A stretch of DNA of 33,400 nt from Mariprofundaceae bacterium (GTDB lineage Bacteria > Pseudomonadota > Zetaproteobacteria > Mariprofundales > Mariprofundaceae), in NCBI GenBank assembly GCA_021734365.1, contig JAIPJD010000003.1, positions 1-33,400 of the forward strand. Reading direction: 5' to 3'. The notes beneath the pieces were generated by a model. That model worked only from the letters and a program-made list of their open reading frames with translations. It was not told the DNA's origin and made no database searches. A program made the position numbers and the translations under genes. Shown in pieces: positions 1 through 7,081 of the stretch (within the stretch, counting starts at the first letter, position 1; every line of letters starts with the position of its first letter).

Positions 1-1
1 C

Positions 2-76
2 CGTGAGATCAGCCGTCGCCTGCGCAGCGCCGACAACCAGCTGTTCCAATCCAGATTCAGCCGGAATAGTGCCTGA
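2..76 (+). CDS. 3' tail of an unidentified upstream gene (partial)
   Basis: The frame beginning at base 2 is open for 24 codons and ends in TGA at 74-76. Codon choice (CGT, CTG, CGC, GCC, AAC, CAG) looks like the genes downstream, and the residues are basic and Ser/Arg-rich. It may be the C-terminus of a gene cut by the window edge. Nothing in the tail identifies a family, and 24 codons are too few to be sure it is coding. Confidence 0.3.
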   Translation, partial: REISRRLRSADNQLFQSRFSRNSA

Positions 77-160
77 GCAGCCGGATACAGGCAGGATATC
101 CGCAGGCAGGTCGCCTATCCGGACTTCCATCCACACTCCATGCAGGCATACTGCGCCGCC

Positions 161-1306
161 ATGTCTTCTTCTGCATCAAAAGCGCTTACCTTTGAACTGC
201 TGAAAACCGATACATCCGGCCATGCCCGTCACGGCCGGATTACACTGCCGCACGGTGTGGTAGAGACACCTGTATTCATGCCGGTCGGCACACAGGGTAC
301 TGTAAAAAGCCTGACACCTGCCGACCTGACCGATGATATCGGCGCCCGGATCATCTTAGGAAACACATATCATCTGATGCTTCGCCCCGGTGCCGACAAC
401 ATTGAAAAACTGGGCGGGCTGCACAAATTCATGGCATGGGACCGCCCGATCCTCACCGACTCCGGCGGTTTCCAGGTATGGTCACTCGGTGCGCTTCGCA
501 AAATCGAGGAGCACGGCGTCCATTTCCAGTCACATATCGATGGTTCCCGCTGGTTTCTGGGGCCCAAAGAGAGCATGGAGATTCAGAGAAAACTGGGCAG
601 TGATATCGTCATGGCCTTTGATGAGTGCACCCCCTACCCGTCCACATGGGAGGAGGCTCGCGATTCGATGCAGATGTCGATGCGCTGGGCGGCTGAGTGC
701 CGTGAACATCTTCCGGTCAATAACAGTCAGGCGCTGTTCGGTATTGTACAGGGTGGCATGTATGATGACCTGCGTCTGGAGAGCCTGAAGGCAGTCGCGG
801 AAATTGACTTTGAAGGCATCGCCATTGGTGGCCTCTCAGTGGGAGAACCCAAGGAGGAGATGTTGAAGGTGCTGGACAACCTCACGCCCCATCTGCCGAC
901 CGGAAAACCACGTTATGTGATGGGTGTCGGTACGCCGGATGACCTGATCGAGGGCATTAATCGGGGTATCGACATGTTTGACTGTGTCATGCCGACACGC
1001 AATGCCCGCAATGGAACCATCTTCACCGACTTTGGTAAGATAAACATAAAAAACCTTAAACATCAGATGGATGGGCGTCCTGTCATGGAGGATTGTGACT
1101 GCTATACCTGCACCCATTTCTCCCGCGCTTATCTGCGTCATCTCTACATGGCGAAGGAAATTTTAAGTTCGAGGTTGAACAGTTTGCATAATCTTCACTA
1201 CTATTGCGACCTCATGCGCCGGGCACGCAATGCAATTGAAGAGGAAAGATGGCCCGAATTTCGCGATCAGTTTTTAGCAACCTATCGCAGCGGTACTGAA
1301 GAGTAA
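161..1306 (+). CDS. tgt: tRNA-guanine transglycosylase (queuine/preQ1)
   Basis: Exchanges the wobble guanine-34 of tRNAs with GUN anticodons for the queuosine precursor preQ1. The TIM-barrel family is plain from [11 protein letters not shown], the substrate-binding [10 protein letters not shown] (Asp at about residue 100), the [18 protein letters not shown] segment with the nucleophilic Asp, and the zinc site CxCxxC (DCDCYTC) followed by the SLHNLHYY histidine. Length is 381 residues, usual for bacterial Tgt. ATG 161 gives the family's normal N-terminus; an in-frame ATG at 140 would add seven residues. Neither has a clear Shine-Dalgarno (SD). It is first in line before yajC-secD-secF, a very common proteobacterial order. 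queD, another queuosine gene, lies about 3.5 kb downstream. queA is not in the window. Confidence 0.97.
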   Translation: MSSSASKALTFELLKTDTSGHARHGRITLPHGVVETPVFMPVGTQGTVKSLTPADLTDDIGARIILGNTYHLMLRPGADNIEKLGGLHKFMAWDRPILTDSGGFQVWSLGALRKIEEHGVHFQSHIDGSRWFLGPKESMEIQRKLGSDIVMAFDECTPYPSTWEEARDSMQMSMRWAAECREHLPVNNSQALFGIVQGGMYDDLRLESLKAVAEIDFEGIAIGGLSVGEPKEEMLKVLDNLTPHLPTGKPRYVMGVGTPDDLIEGINRGIDMFDCVMPTRNARNGTIFTDFGKINIKNLKHQMDGRPVMEDCDCYTCTHFSRAYLRHLYMAKEILSSRLNSLHNLHYYCDLMRRARNAIEEERWPEFRDQFLATYRSGTEE

Positions 1307-1349
1307 CGCCACATGAGACAGTTTATTAATTGGGAGAACAGAGAATAAC

Positions 1350-1709
1350 ATGAACAACTTCAATCCATTTATTTACCACCTTGTGGCCGCCGCCGCACTG
1401 GCCATGGCAACCATAAAGAGTGCACATGCCGAAGCAGCAGGCGCTGGCGGAGGTAACAGCTTCGCATCTTTGGTCCCTCTGGTTTTGATCATGGTAATCT
1501 TCTACTTCCTGCTTATTCGTCCACAGCAGAAAAAGCTGAAAGAGCACAAGGCCATGGTAGAGGCGACCAAAAAAGGCGACTCTGTAATCACCGGTGGCGG
1601 CATCATTGGTAAGGTTTCAGCAGTGAAGGATGACATTCTGACCGTTGAGATTGCCGAGGGCGTCAAGGTCAAGGTTAAACGTGACACCATCGTCGGTGCG
1701 GCTGAATAA
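1350..1709 (+). CDS. yajC: Sec translocon accessory subunit YajC
   Basis: Small inner-membrane partner of SecDF in the holo-translocon. The diagnostic core is a hydrophobic helix (about residues 41-58, VPLVLIMVIFYFLLIRP) followed at once by the QQKKLKEHKAMV basic segment and the GDSVITGGGIIGKV beta-rich cytoplasmic domain. It is 119 residues, slightly long. The extra length is an N-terminal hydrophobic stretch (about 11-27) ending in SAHA, which looks like a cleavable signal peptide placed before the usual single transmembrane helix. A GGGAGA SD lies upstream. It sits 43 bp after tgt and 58 bp before secD, so co-transcription is likely. Confidence 0.95.
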   Translation: MNNFNPFIYHLVAAAALAMATIKSAHAEAAGAGGGNSFASLVPLVLIMVIFYFLLIRPQQKKLKEHKAMVEATKKGDSVITGGGIIGKVSAVKDDILTVEIAEGVKVKVKRDTIVGAAE

Positions 1710-1767
1710 CAGCTACACTCGAAAAATTTAATAAAACAGTTCGACAAGAACCCGAAAGGAATAACTC

Positions 1768-3342
1768 ATGCAAGCTTATCCTCGCTGGAAACTCTGGCTG
1801 ATCCTGACCGTACTGGTGGTCTCAGCCATGGGTACGCTCCCTAACCTCACAACACCACCATCATGGTGGCCATCTGCTGTAAGCCAGCCGATGAACCTTG
1901 GCCTGGATCTGAAGGGCGGCATTCATCTGGTTATTGATGTGAATGTTGAAAAGGCAGTTGAACACAGTGTTGAGGAGGATGTCGACACGGTCCGCCGCCT
2001 GCTGCGTGAAAACAAAATTCGCTATAGCAAGCTGGATGCGGACGGCAGCACACTAATCGTTCAGATCAAGAATGATGCAGATGCTGCAGCTACTGAGGGG
2101 CTAATCAATAAGGATATGTCGGGCTACACCGTTGTGGCTGAGGCAGGTCGCTTTACCCTGACCATCACCGAAACTGAAGCCAAAGAGATTAAAAAGTTTG
2201 CCGTTGACCAGTCCATCGAAGTGATCCGCAACCGCGTTGACGCTCTGGGTACCACCGAGCCTGTGATCGTCAAGCAGGGTGAGCGCCGTATTCTGGTGCA
2301 GATTCCGGGCTATGAAGATTCTGCCCGTGCCAAGAGCCTGATCGGCCGTACGGCACAGCTGGAGTTCAAACTGGTCGATGAGAAGGGTGATCTGGACAAG
2401 GCACTCTCCGGCAAGATTCCTCAGGGTGATGTTATTGTATATGGCAAGGCTGAGGACCGTGGCGGCAATGCCGTGCGCCAGCCCTACCTGCTGAAGAAGC
2501 GCACCGAACTTTCCGGTTCCGAAGTGGCCGATGCGCGCGTGTCGATTGACTCCCGCTATAACGAATATGCGGTAACCCTGAAGTTCAACAACAAAGGTGC
2601 CCGTAAGTTTGACAAACTGACCAGTGCCCATGTCGGTGAACGTTTTGCCATCATCCTTGAGGGCGTGGTTCAGTCAGCGCCTGTCATCCGCGAACGCATC
2701 TCGGGCGGTACCGCACAGATCACCGGCAGCTTCACATCTCAGGATGCACGTGATCTGGCCATCGTACTGCGTGCCGGCGCCCTGCCCGCTCCGGTTAAGG
2801 TGGTGGAAGAACGCTCCATCGGCCCGAGTCTGGGTCAGGACTCAATTGAACAGGGTATGAACTCGATTATCTACGGCTGTATTGCCGTGCTGATTTTCAT
2901 GGTGGTCTACTATCGCCTCTTTGGTCTGGTTGCCAACGTTGCCCTGATTTTCAACATGCTGTTGATCGCCGCAGCCATGAGCATGATCGGCTCCACGCTG
3001 ACCCTGCCGGGCATCGCCGGTATCGTATTGACTATCGGTATGGCCGTGGATGCCAACGTGCTGATCTTTGAACGAATCAGAGAAGAGATCAGGCTAGGAA
3101 AAACACGCCTTGCAGCCATTGATGGCGGCTATGACAAGGCTCTCTCCACCATCGTTGATGCCAACATCACCACACTGATTGCGGCGATTGTACTGTTCCA
3201 GTTCGGCACCGGACCTGTAAAGGGATTTGCCGTCACACTCTCTGTCGGTATTCTGGCCTCCATGTTTACCGCCATTATGGTGACCCGTGCCATCGTTGCT
3301 CTCTCCATTAAGAAAAAGAGCAAGAAAGAACTGAGCATTTAA
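1768..3342 (+). CDS. secD: Protein translocase subunit SecD
   Basis: Inner-membrane RND-type subunit that uses the proton gradient to pull preproteins through to the periplasm. Visible parts: one N-terminal transmembrane helix (about 9-23), the family motif LGLDLKGGIHLVIDV (about 44-58), the large periplasmic P1 region with the VIRNRVDALG motif, and a C-terminal block of five helices containing GMAVDANVLIFERIREE. Length of 524 residues is shorter than E. coli SecD (about 615) but normal for many proteobacteria. SD AAGGA precedes ATG 1768. secF follows after 11 bp. Confidence 0.97.
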   Translation: MQAYPRWKLWLILTVLVVSAMGTLPNLTTPPSWWPSAVSQPMNLGLDLKGGIHLVIDVNVEKAVEHSVEEDVDTVRRLLRENKIRYSKLDADGSTLIVQIKNDADAAATEGLINKDMSGYTVVAEAGRFTLTITETEAKEIKKFAVDQSIEVIRNRVDALGTTEPVIVKQGERRILVQIPGYEDSARAKSLIGRTAQLEFKLVDEKGDLDKALSGKIPQGDVIVYGKAEDRGGNAVRQPYLLKKRTELSGSEVADARVSIDSRYNEYAVTLKFNNKGARKFDKLTSAHVGERFAIILEGVVQSAPVIRERISGGTAQITGSFTSQDARDLAIVLRAGALPAPVKVVEERSIGPSLGQDSIEQGMNSIIYGCIAVLIFMVVYYRLFGLVANVALIFNMLLIAAAMSMIGSTLTLPGIAGIVLTIGMAVDANVLIFERIREEIRLGKTRLAAIDGGYDKALSTIVDANITTLIAAIVLFQFGTGPVKGFAVTLSVGILASMFTAIMVTRAIVALSIKKKSKKELSI

Positions 3343-3353
3343 GGATATATCAT

Positions 3354-4298
3354 ATGCAACTTATTAATCCTGACCTAAAAATTGATTTTCTCGGTAAGCG
3401 TAAACTGGCCCTGATCTTCTCGGGCGCGCTGCTGCTGCTCTCTCTCGGCCTTGTCGCGGGCAAAGGGCTCAATTTCGGCATCGACTTTACCGGTGGTACG
3501 CTGGTGGAGGTGAAGTTTACACAGGCTCCTGCCATCGCCGATATACGTGAAGCACTGACACCTGTCGGCTTTGGCCAGGCAATCATCCAGGAGTTCGGTG
3601 CACCTGAAGAGATTCTGATCCGTGTACAGAACCGGGATGCCTCCGATTCATCCAAAATAAGCACTGACATCCTTGACGCACTGGGTGTCGGCCTTGGCGC
3701 TGACAATGTTGAGATGCGCCGTGTGGAGTTTGTCGGTCCACAGGTAGGTGAAGAGCTGACCCAGGCCGGTCTTCTGGCTGTTCTGTTTGCCATGCTTGCG
3801 ATTCTGGTCTACGTCACATTCCGGTTTAAATTACGTTTTGCCATCGGTGCGGATGCTGCCCTGTTGCATGATATCACACTGGTCGTCGGCATCTTTGCGC
3901 TGACAGGCAAAGAGTTCACGCTGCCTGTCGTGGCCGCAATCCTTACCGTGATCGGTTACTCACTGAACGACACCATCGTGGTTTTTGACCGCATCCGTGA
4001 AAACCTTGAAGCCAACCGCAAAAGAAAGAATCCGGAGAGTGAAGTGGATGTGGTTAACGGATCCATTAACCAGACACTGTCACGCACATTAATGACGTCA
4101 CTGACCACACTGCTTGTAGTGCTTTCCCTCTTCTTCTTTGGCGGTGAAGTGATTCATGACTTCGCATTCGCACTGATTGTCGGCATTATGGTGGGTACCT
4201 ACTCCTCCATTTATATCGCCAGCCCTGTCATGCTGTCACTTGAAGGACGCTTTGAAACCAGTGACGAAGAGATGGAAGAGATGGAGGCGAAGCCCTGA
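3354..4298 (+). CDS. secF: Protein translocase subunit SecF
   Basis: Partner of SecD. It shows an N-terminal helix (about 16-33), the GLNFGIDFTGGTLVEV motif, a short periplasmic domain, and a six-helix RND block with IGYSLNDTIVVFDRIREN, equivalent to the SecD VDANVLIFERIRE motif. Length is 314 residues, as expected. SD TAAGGA begins at the secD stop and lies close before ATG 3354. The acidic C-terminus (SDEEMEEMEAKP) is encoded by bases that also carry a GGAGG SD (4283-4287) for the next gene, whose start overlaps the secF stop. Confidence 0.97.
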   Translation: MQLINPDLKIDFLGKRKLALIFSGALLLLSLGLVAGKGLNFGIDFTGGTLVEVKFTQAPAIADIREALTPVGFGQAIIQEFGAPEEILIRVQNRDASDSSKISTDILDALGVGLGADNVEMRRVEFVGPQVGEELTQAGLLAVLFAMLAILVYVTFRFKLRFAIGADAALLHDITLVVGIFALTGKEFTLPVVAAILTVIGYSLNDTIVVFDRIRENLEANRKRKNPESEVDVVNGSINQTLSRTLMTSLTTLLVVLSLFFFGGEVIHDFAFALIVGIMVGTYSSIYIASPVMLSLEGRFETSDEEMEEMEAKP

Positions 4299-4702
4299 GT
4301 CTGGGCTCCACATTTCAGGCGGACATCTCGCCTGAGCCCGGGGAAGGCTCGCTCCTTTTCCGTGGCTACGAGGATGACTGCTTTATCATCGGAGAGGGCC
4401 GCTACCATAGCGGCCTTCGTTTTCATAAGCGTAAGCTCATTGAGCCATGGGGGCCGGAACGGCTTGGTGCGCTGACCATTGAAGATATTTCATGGGCAAT
4501 AGAAAACCCGCCCGAGATTCTGTTGATCGGCACAGGCAGAACCACTGCATTTCCCGACCCTGCCATTCTGGATGCTCTGGCTGATGCTCATATCGGCTTT
4601 GAGTGCATGGATTCAAGGGCTGCAGCCCGCACCTACAACATCCTGATAGCAGAGGGACGCGATGTATCGGCCGCCATGCTGCTACCCAACGCGGGGAATT
4701 AA
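4295..4702 (+). CDS. Mth938/NDUFAF3-like domain protein (DUF498), CTG start
   Basis: An uninterrupted 135-codon frame runs from 4295 to TAA at 4700-4702. Its core (FIIGEGRYHSGLRF, IEPWG, then PEILLIGTGRT and MDSRAAARTYNILIAEGRDV) matches the Mth938-like fold, whose human member NDUFAF3 is a complex I assembly factor. Bacterial members are often found beside secDF, which supports the call. The frame has no ATG, GTG or TTG upstream of the conserved core. CTG at 4295 overlaps the secF stop (CTGA) and has a perfect GGAGG SD seven bases upstream, so it is the best start. A second CTG at 4301 is possible. The function of the bacterial proteins is not established. Confidence 0.85.
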   Translation: MSLGSTFQADISPEPGEGSLLFRGYEDDCFIIGEGRYHSGLRFHKRKLIEPWGPERLGALTIEDISWAIENPPEILLIGTGRTTAFPDPAILDALADAHIGFECMDSRAAARTYNILIAEGRDVSAAMLLPNAGN

Positions 4703-4742
4703 TTAGATGCTAAAAAATATATCCGTCTATTTTTCAGCTAAC

Positions 4743-4824
4743 GCAATCACAAAAGCGTGGTTTTGCGATTGCTCACAAAATCAGCTGTTAGTACAGTCTG
4801 ATTTTGCAACCCGTCCATGGGTTG
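4743..4824 (+). promoter_or_regulatory. Three consecutive hairpins in the queD leader
   Basis: Hairpin 1 (4743-4772) pairs GCAATC-A-CAAAA with TTTTG-C-GATTGC around a 6-nt loop. Hairpin 2 (4776-4806) pairs CAAAATCAG with CTGATTTTG, with a further CTG/CAG inside and one bulged T. Hairpin 3 (4807-4824) pairs CAACCC with GGGTTG around a 6-nt loop. The third ends three bases before the queD SD (TGAGG, 4827-4831). None is followed by a T-run, so they are not classical terminators. The CAAAA and TTTTG arms of hairpins 1 and 2 are interchangeable, so alternative pairing is possible. Confidence 0.55.
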
Positions 4825-4842
4825 ACTGAGGTTTAATTGACC

Positions 4843-5226
4843 ATGTCCCGTTACGAACTCTCCATTGAAACCCACTTCTCCGCCGCACATCAATTGCGCG
4901 GTTATCCCGGTGACTGTGCACGCCTGCACGGCCATAACTGGCATGTGAAACTCTTTGTTGAGTGCACACAGCTTGATGAACTGGGGATGGGAATCGACTA
5001 CAAAATCATGAAGCAGGAAGTAAAAGCGGCCATTGATAAGTGGGACCACTACAATCTCAACGATATCCCGCCATTCGATCAGATTAACCCGACCAGCGAA
5101 AATGTTGCCCGCCTGCTGTGCGAAGAGATGCAACGGCGACTGGACAGCGACCGGATCAAAGTCTCGCGCGTTGAGATTGCCGAGACCTGTGCTGCCAGAG
5201 TGATCTACTGGCCCGATCCGGCCTGA
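4843..5226 (+). CDS. queD: 6-carboxytetrahydropterin synthase QueD
   Basis: Converts dihydroneopterin triphosphate to 6-carboxy-5,6,7,8-tetrahydropterin, the first committed step towards preQ0 and queuosine. The family signature is complete: THFSAAHQL (first zinc His), CARLHGHNW (catalytic Cys and the HGH zinc pair), WDHYNLND (catalytic Asp/His) and the C-terminal VEIAET segment with the substrate-binding Glu. Length is 127 residues from ATG 4843. An in-frame TTG at 4837 is better spaced from the TGAGG SD (5 against 11 bases) and would add two residues. It has its own structured leader and probably its own control, with tgt of the same pathway nearby. Confidence 0.94.
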   Translation: MSRYELSIETHFSAAHQLRGYPGDCARLHGHNWHVKLFVECTQLDELGMGIDYKIMKQEVKAAIDKWDHYNLNDIPPFDQINPTSENVARLLCEEMQRRLDSDRIKVSRVEIAETCAARVIYWPDPA

Positions 5227-5230
5227 CCCC

Positions 5231-5300
5231 GAACGTCTGCTTTCACAGATTCTAGGGTGTTGCATCGACGGGTTGAATCCGCAGCCAAAAGCGGACATTC
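5231..5300. repeat. Imperfect palindrome containing direct-repeat copy 1
   Basis: GAACGTCTGCTTT (5231-5243) pairs with AAAGCGGACATTC (5288-5300): 11 Watson-Crick pairs, one G-T wobble and one mismatch, around a 44-nt loop. The right half is part of a 26-nt sequence (5274-5299) that recurs at 6344-6369 with one substitution. It resembles short interspersed repeats with a GCGGACATT core that I recall from other proteobacterial genomes. Confidence 0.55.
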
Positions 5301-5383
5301 ACACTGCGCAAACTGATGCATTCACTCTATTCAGAGTTACTGCCAACTTAGACACAACTTTACGTCTTCTTGTAGATTGAAAG

Positions 5384-6187
5384 CTATACGCTGAACCTTT
5401 TACCTTCATAGGCTTTTAAACAGGCGTCCACGACCTCAGGATCATATAAAATACCGCGTTTGGTCTTGATTTCATCCAGGGCAGCTTGAATCCCTAATGA
5501 TGCTCTATAAGGGCGATGAGAGCTCATAGCTCCTGCCACATCGGCAACAGCCACAATTCTTGCCTCCAGACAAATCTGCACGCCATTGAGTCCTTGTGGA
5601 TAGCCAGAGCCATCCATGCGTTCATGATGTTGATGGGCAATATCAGCTAAAGGCCATGGGAACCGAACATCCTTTAATATATCATATCCCAAGCCTGCAT
5701 GCGTTTGTACTAATTGATACTCTACATCTGTCAACTTGCCGGGCCTTGATAAAATCTCGGCAGGTATTTGAAGTGTCCCGATGTTATGGATGGTGGCCCC
5801 CAACCTGACCCCTGTAATTTGATCTTCATCTAACCCCATCTCTCCTGCAATGGCACAAGCAATTTCAGCTACCCGTTGCTGATGCCCTGCGGTGTAGGGG
5901 TCTCTCATCTCAACAGCTTTGGCTATGACTTTCACGGTATCAAGCAGATTGTTTTTAAGGTCGAGATGACTCTTGACCAGCTCAGCCGCACGCTTCTCTT
6001 TCTCTTCGTTCTGGAAGGCGAGCTCTTTATTGGCGATGAGCAGCTCAGCCGCACGCTTCTCTTTCTCTTCGTTTTGGAAGGCGAGCTCTTTATTGGCGAT
6101 GAGCAGCTCAGCCGCACGCTTCTCTTTCTCTTCGTTTTGGAAGGCGAGCTCTTTATCGGCGACGGACCGCCCCAAAAGCCACTTCAT
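5384..6187 (-). CDS. HD-GYP domain protein with degenerate HD motif
   Basis: The C-terminal two thirds (about 84-265) is an HD-GYP domain, the fold of cyclic-di-GMP phosphodiesterases. MRDPYTAGHQQRVA, HAGLGYDIL, HHERMDGSGYP (187-197) and the VADV Asp are all present. The HDxGK motif reads HNIGT: the metal-binding Asp is Asn135 and the Lys is Thr138, so activity is doubtful and a sensor or binding role is possible. The N-terminus has no transmembrane or receiver domain. It is three 21-residue heptad repeats (NKELAFQNEEKEKRAAELLIA type with one residue variation), a clear coiled coil for oligomerisation or partner binding. ATG 6187 is preceded in frame by TGA five codons upstream, fixing the start. 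It stands alone between direct repeats. Confidence 0.88.
   Translation of the reverse strand: MKWLLGRSVADKELAFQNEEKEKRAAELLIANKELAFQNEEKEKRAAELLIANKELAFQNEEKEKRAAELVKSHLDLKNNLLDTVKVIAKAVEMRDPYTAGHQQRVAEIACAIAGEMGLDEDQITGVRLGATIHNIGTLQIPAEILSRPGKLTDVEYQLVQTHAGLGYDILKDVRFPWPLADIAHQHHERMDGSGYPQGLNGVQICLEARIVAVADVAGAMSSHRPYRASLGIQAALDEIKTKRGILYDPEVVDACLKAYEGKRFSV
5981..6169. repeat. Three tandem 63-bp repeats inside the HD-GYP gene
   Basis: Units lie at 5981-6043, 6044-6106 and about 6107-6169. The first two differ at a single base (C/T), and the third diverges only at its gene-proximal end. Each unit encodes 21 residues, exactly three heptads, so gain or loss of a unit keeps both the reading frame and the coiled-coil register. 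The near identity points to recent duplication or slippage. Confidence 0.9.
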
Positions 6188-6282
6188 AGCAGCTTCTCAA
6201 TGGGCGTTTTAAATAAAGTGGAACGCCGAAAGGAATCTTTGGTTAGGTCACACTCCTCAATAACAGACCTCCTGTATAGCCA

Positions 6283-6291
6283 ATTATAACA
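6283..6291 (-). promoter_or_regulatory. Extended -10 promoter of the HD-GYP gene
   Basis: On the minus strand this reads TGTTATAAT, a consensus -10 hexamer with the upstream TGn extension. No good -35 is seen, which is usual for extended -10 promoters. Transcription would begin near 6276 and leave a leader of about 90 nt before ATG 6187. Confidence 0.5.
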
Positions 6292-6343
6292 GGTGTTTCG
6301 TAGGCTTGCTGAAATAGAACTTAGAATATAGGCCATATGAAAC

Positions 6344-6369
6344 TGAATCCGCAGCCGAAAGCGGACATT
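6344..6369. repeat. Direct-repeat copy 2
   Basis: A 26-nt sequence ending GAAAGCGGACATT, identical to 5274-5299 except for one A/G change, in the same orientation 1,070 bp apart. The two copies bracket the HD-GYP gene and its promoter. Confidence 0.75.
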
Positions 6370-6494
6370 GTGACATCTTTCAGAGACGGCGGGGCGAAAG
6401 ATTGGCAGTATCGCCCCATATCCGTTTCAATAGCATCGGCGGCAGCTGATCCCGCACAAGTTGGCCGGAGATATACCATACTGGAGATATTATC

Positions 6495-6677
6495 TTGGCC
6501 AAACCGAATTACAGCTACGAAAAACGTCAGAAAGAGCTCGCCAGACAGAAAAAGGCGGAAGAGAAGCGCCTGCGTAAAATGGAGAAGCGGAATGGAACAG
6601 CCGATAAAGAGATGGCTGAACTACCCGATCATGAGGAGCAGCCCGCACCGTCTGCCGACGGGACTCCGCCTGAGTAA
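6495..6677 (+). CDS. Small conserved Lys/Arg/Glu-rich protein
   Basis: A 60-residue highly charged protein. The N-terminal half (MAKPNYSYEKRQKELARQKK, then an EEKRLRK segment) is basic and probably one long helix; the C-terminal half is acidic and Pro-rich. It starts at TTG 6495 with GGAG at 6483-6486, eight bases upstream. The MAKPNYSYEKRQKELA opening is one I recall in small unnamed proteins of many proteobacteria; their function is unknown to me. A hairpin follows at 6728-6746. An overlapping longer frame (6337-6702) has no protein-like character. Confidence 0.75.
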   Translation: MAKPNYSYEKRQKELARQKKAEEKRLRKMEKRNGTADKEMAELPDHEEQPAPSADGTPPE

Positions 6678-6727
6678 CACCTGGCACTATTCATCTCCCT
6701 GAGCGGACAGACGTTTGGGATCAAACA

Positions 6728-6746
6728 GGGCCTTAAGCGGAGGCCC
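6728..6746. terminator. Hairpin between convergent genes
   Basis: GGGCCT and AGGCCC pair around a 7-nt loop, between the small Lys-rich gene (plus) and the Dabb gene (minus), touching the stop codon of the latter at 6747. There is no real T-run, so termination strength is uncertain. Confidence 0.4.
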
Positions 6747-7049
6747 TTACACCTCAAAATCAACCAGCGTCCGTTCACGGGCATACCTCTTCACCAGTGG
6801 AACCACTGCCTGATGTAGAGGATGTAACTGATAATCCTCCAGCGCCTGTCTACTCTCAAGCTCCGAATAGAGCACAATATCTGCAGACTGGTCGCTGTCA
6901 CTAAAGTCAATCCCTGCTTCAATGTGCAACAGCCCCGGAATCCTCCCCTGCAGGTTTTCCAGAGACTTTTTGATCATCACGGCACTCTCACGCCTGGTCA
7001 CGCCATCGACCGCATCATGCAGCCGCCACATCACAATATGTTTTACCAT
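6747..7049 (-). CDS. Dabb (stress-responsive A/B barrel) family protein
   Basis: A 100-residue single-domain protein starting MVKHIVMWRL, the hallmark N-terminal strand of Dabb proteins with its conserved His. It continues with a helix, GLLHIEAGIDFSDS, ADIVLYSELESRQALEDYQLHPLH (the conserved DY..HP..H motif) and a final strand. These form dimeric alpha+beta barrels; many members have no known reaction. It lies 32 bp downstream of murI on the same strand and may be co-transcribed with it. Confidence 0.9.
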   Translation of the reverse strand: MVKHIVMWRLHDAVDGVTRRESAVMIKKSLENLQGRIPGLLHIEAGIDFSDSDQSADIVLYSELESRQALEDYQLHPLHQAVVPLVKRYARERTLVDFEV

Positions 7050-7081
7050 CTGATCATCCTTTCCCTGTTATTAACGTTGAA

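Larger units (their letters stand above)
6188..6494. other. Gene-free stretch between the HD-GYP gene and the small Lys-rich gene
   Basis: No convincing gene was found in these 307 bases. They hold the HD-GYP promoter (6283-6291), an orphan AGGAGG Shine-Dalgarno on the minus strand (complement of 6268-6273) followed only by a five-codon TTG frame, direct-repeat copy 2 (6344-6369), and the ribosome site of the downstream gene. Confidence 0.6.

Noticed and set aside
2101-2631. 176-codon minus frame inside secD
   Set aside because: Shadow of secD codon bias; no start signal and no recognisable protein.
4743-4842. Known preQ1 riboswitch before queD
   Set aside because: The hairpins do not show the short class I pattern (one stem, A-rich tail pairing back to the loop), and I cannot match class II or III by eye. 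Kept only as an unassigned structured leader.
4747-5298. 183-codon frame on the minus strand over queD
   Set aside because: It lies antisense to a clear enzyme gene, crosses the hairpin leader and resembles no family.
5981-6169. 63-bp repeats as a CRISPR array
   Set aside because: Units are directly adjacent with no spacers and encode in-frame heptads.
6337-6702. 121-codon plus frame starting in direct-repeat copy 2
   Set aside because: It overlaps the better supported Lys-rich gene in another frame and reads as random, Trp/Arg/Ser-rich sequence.
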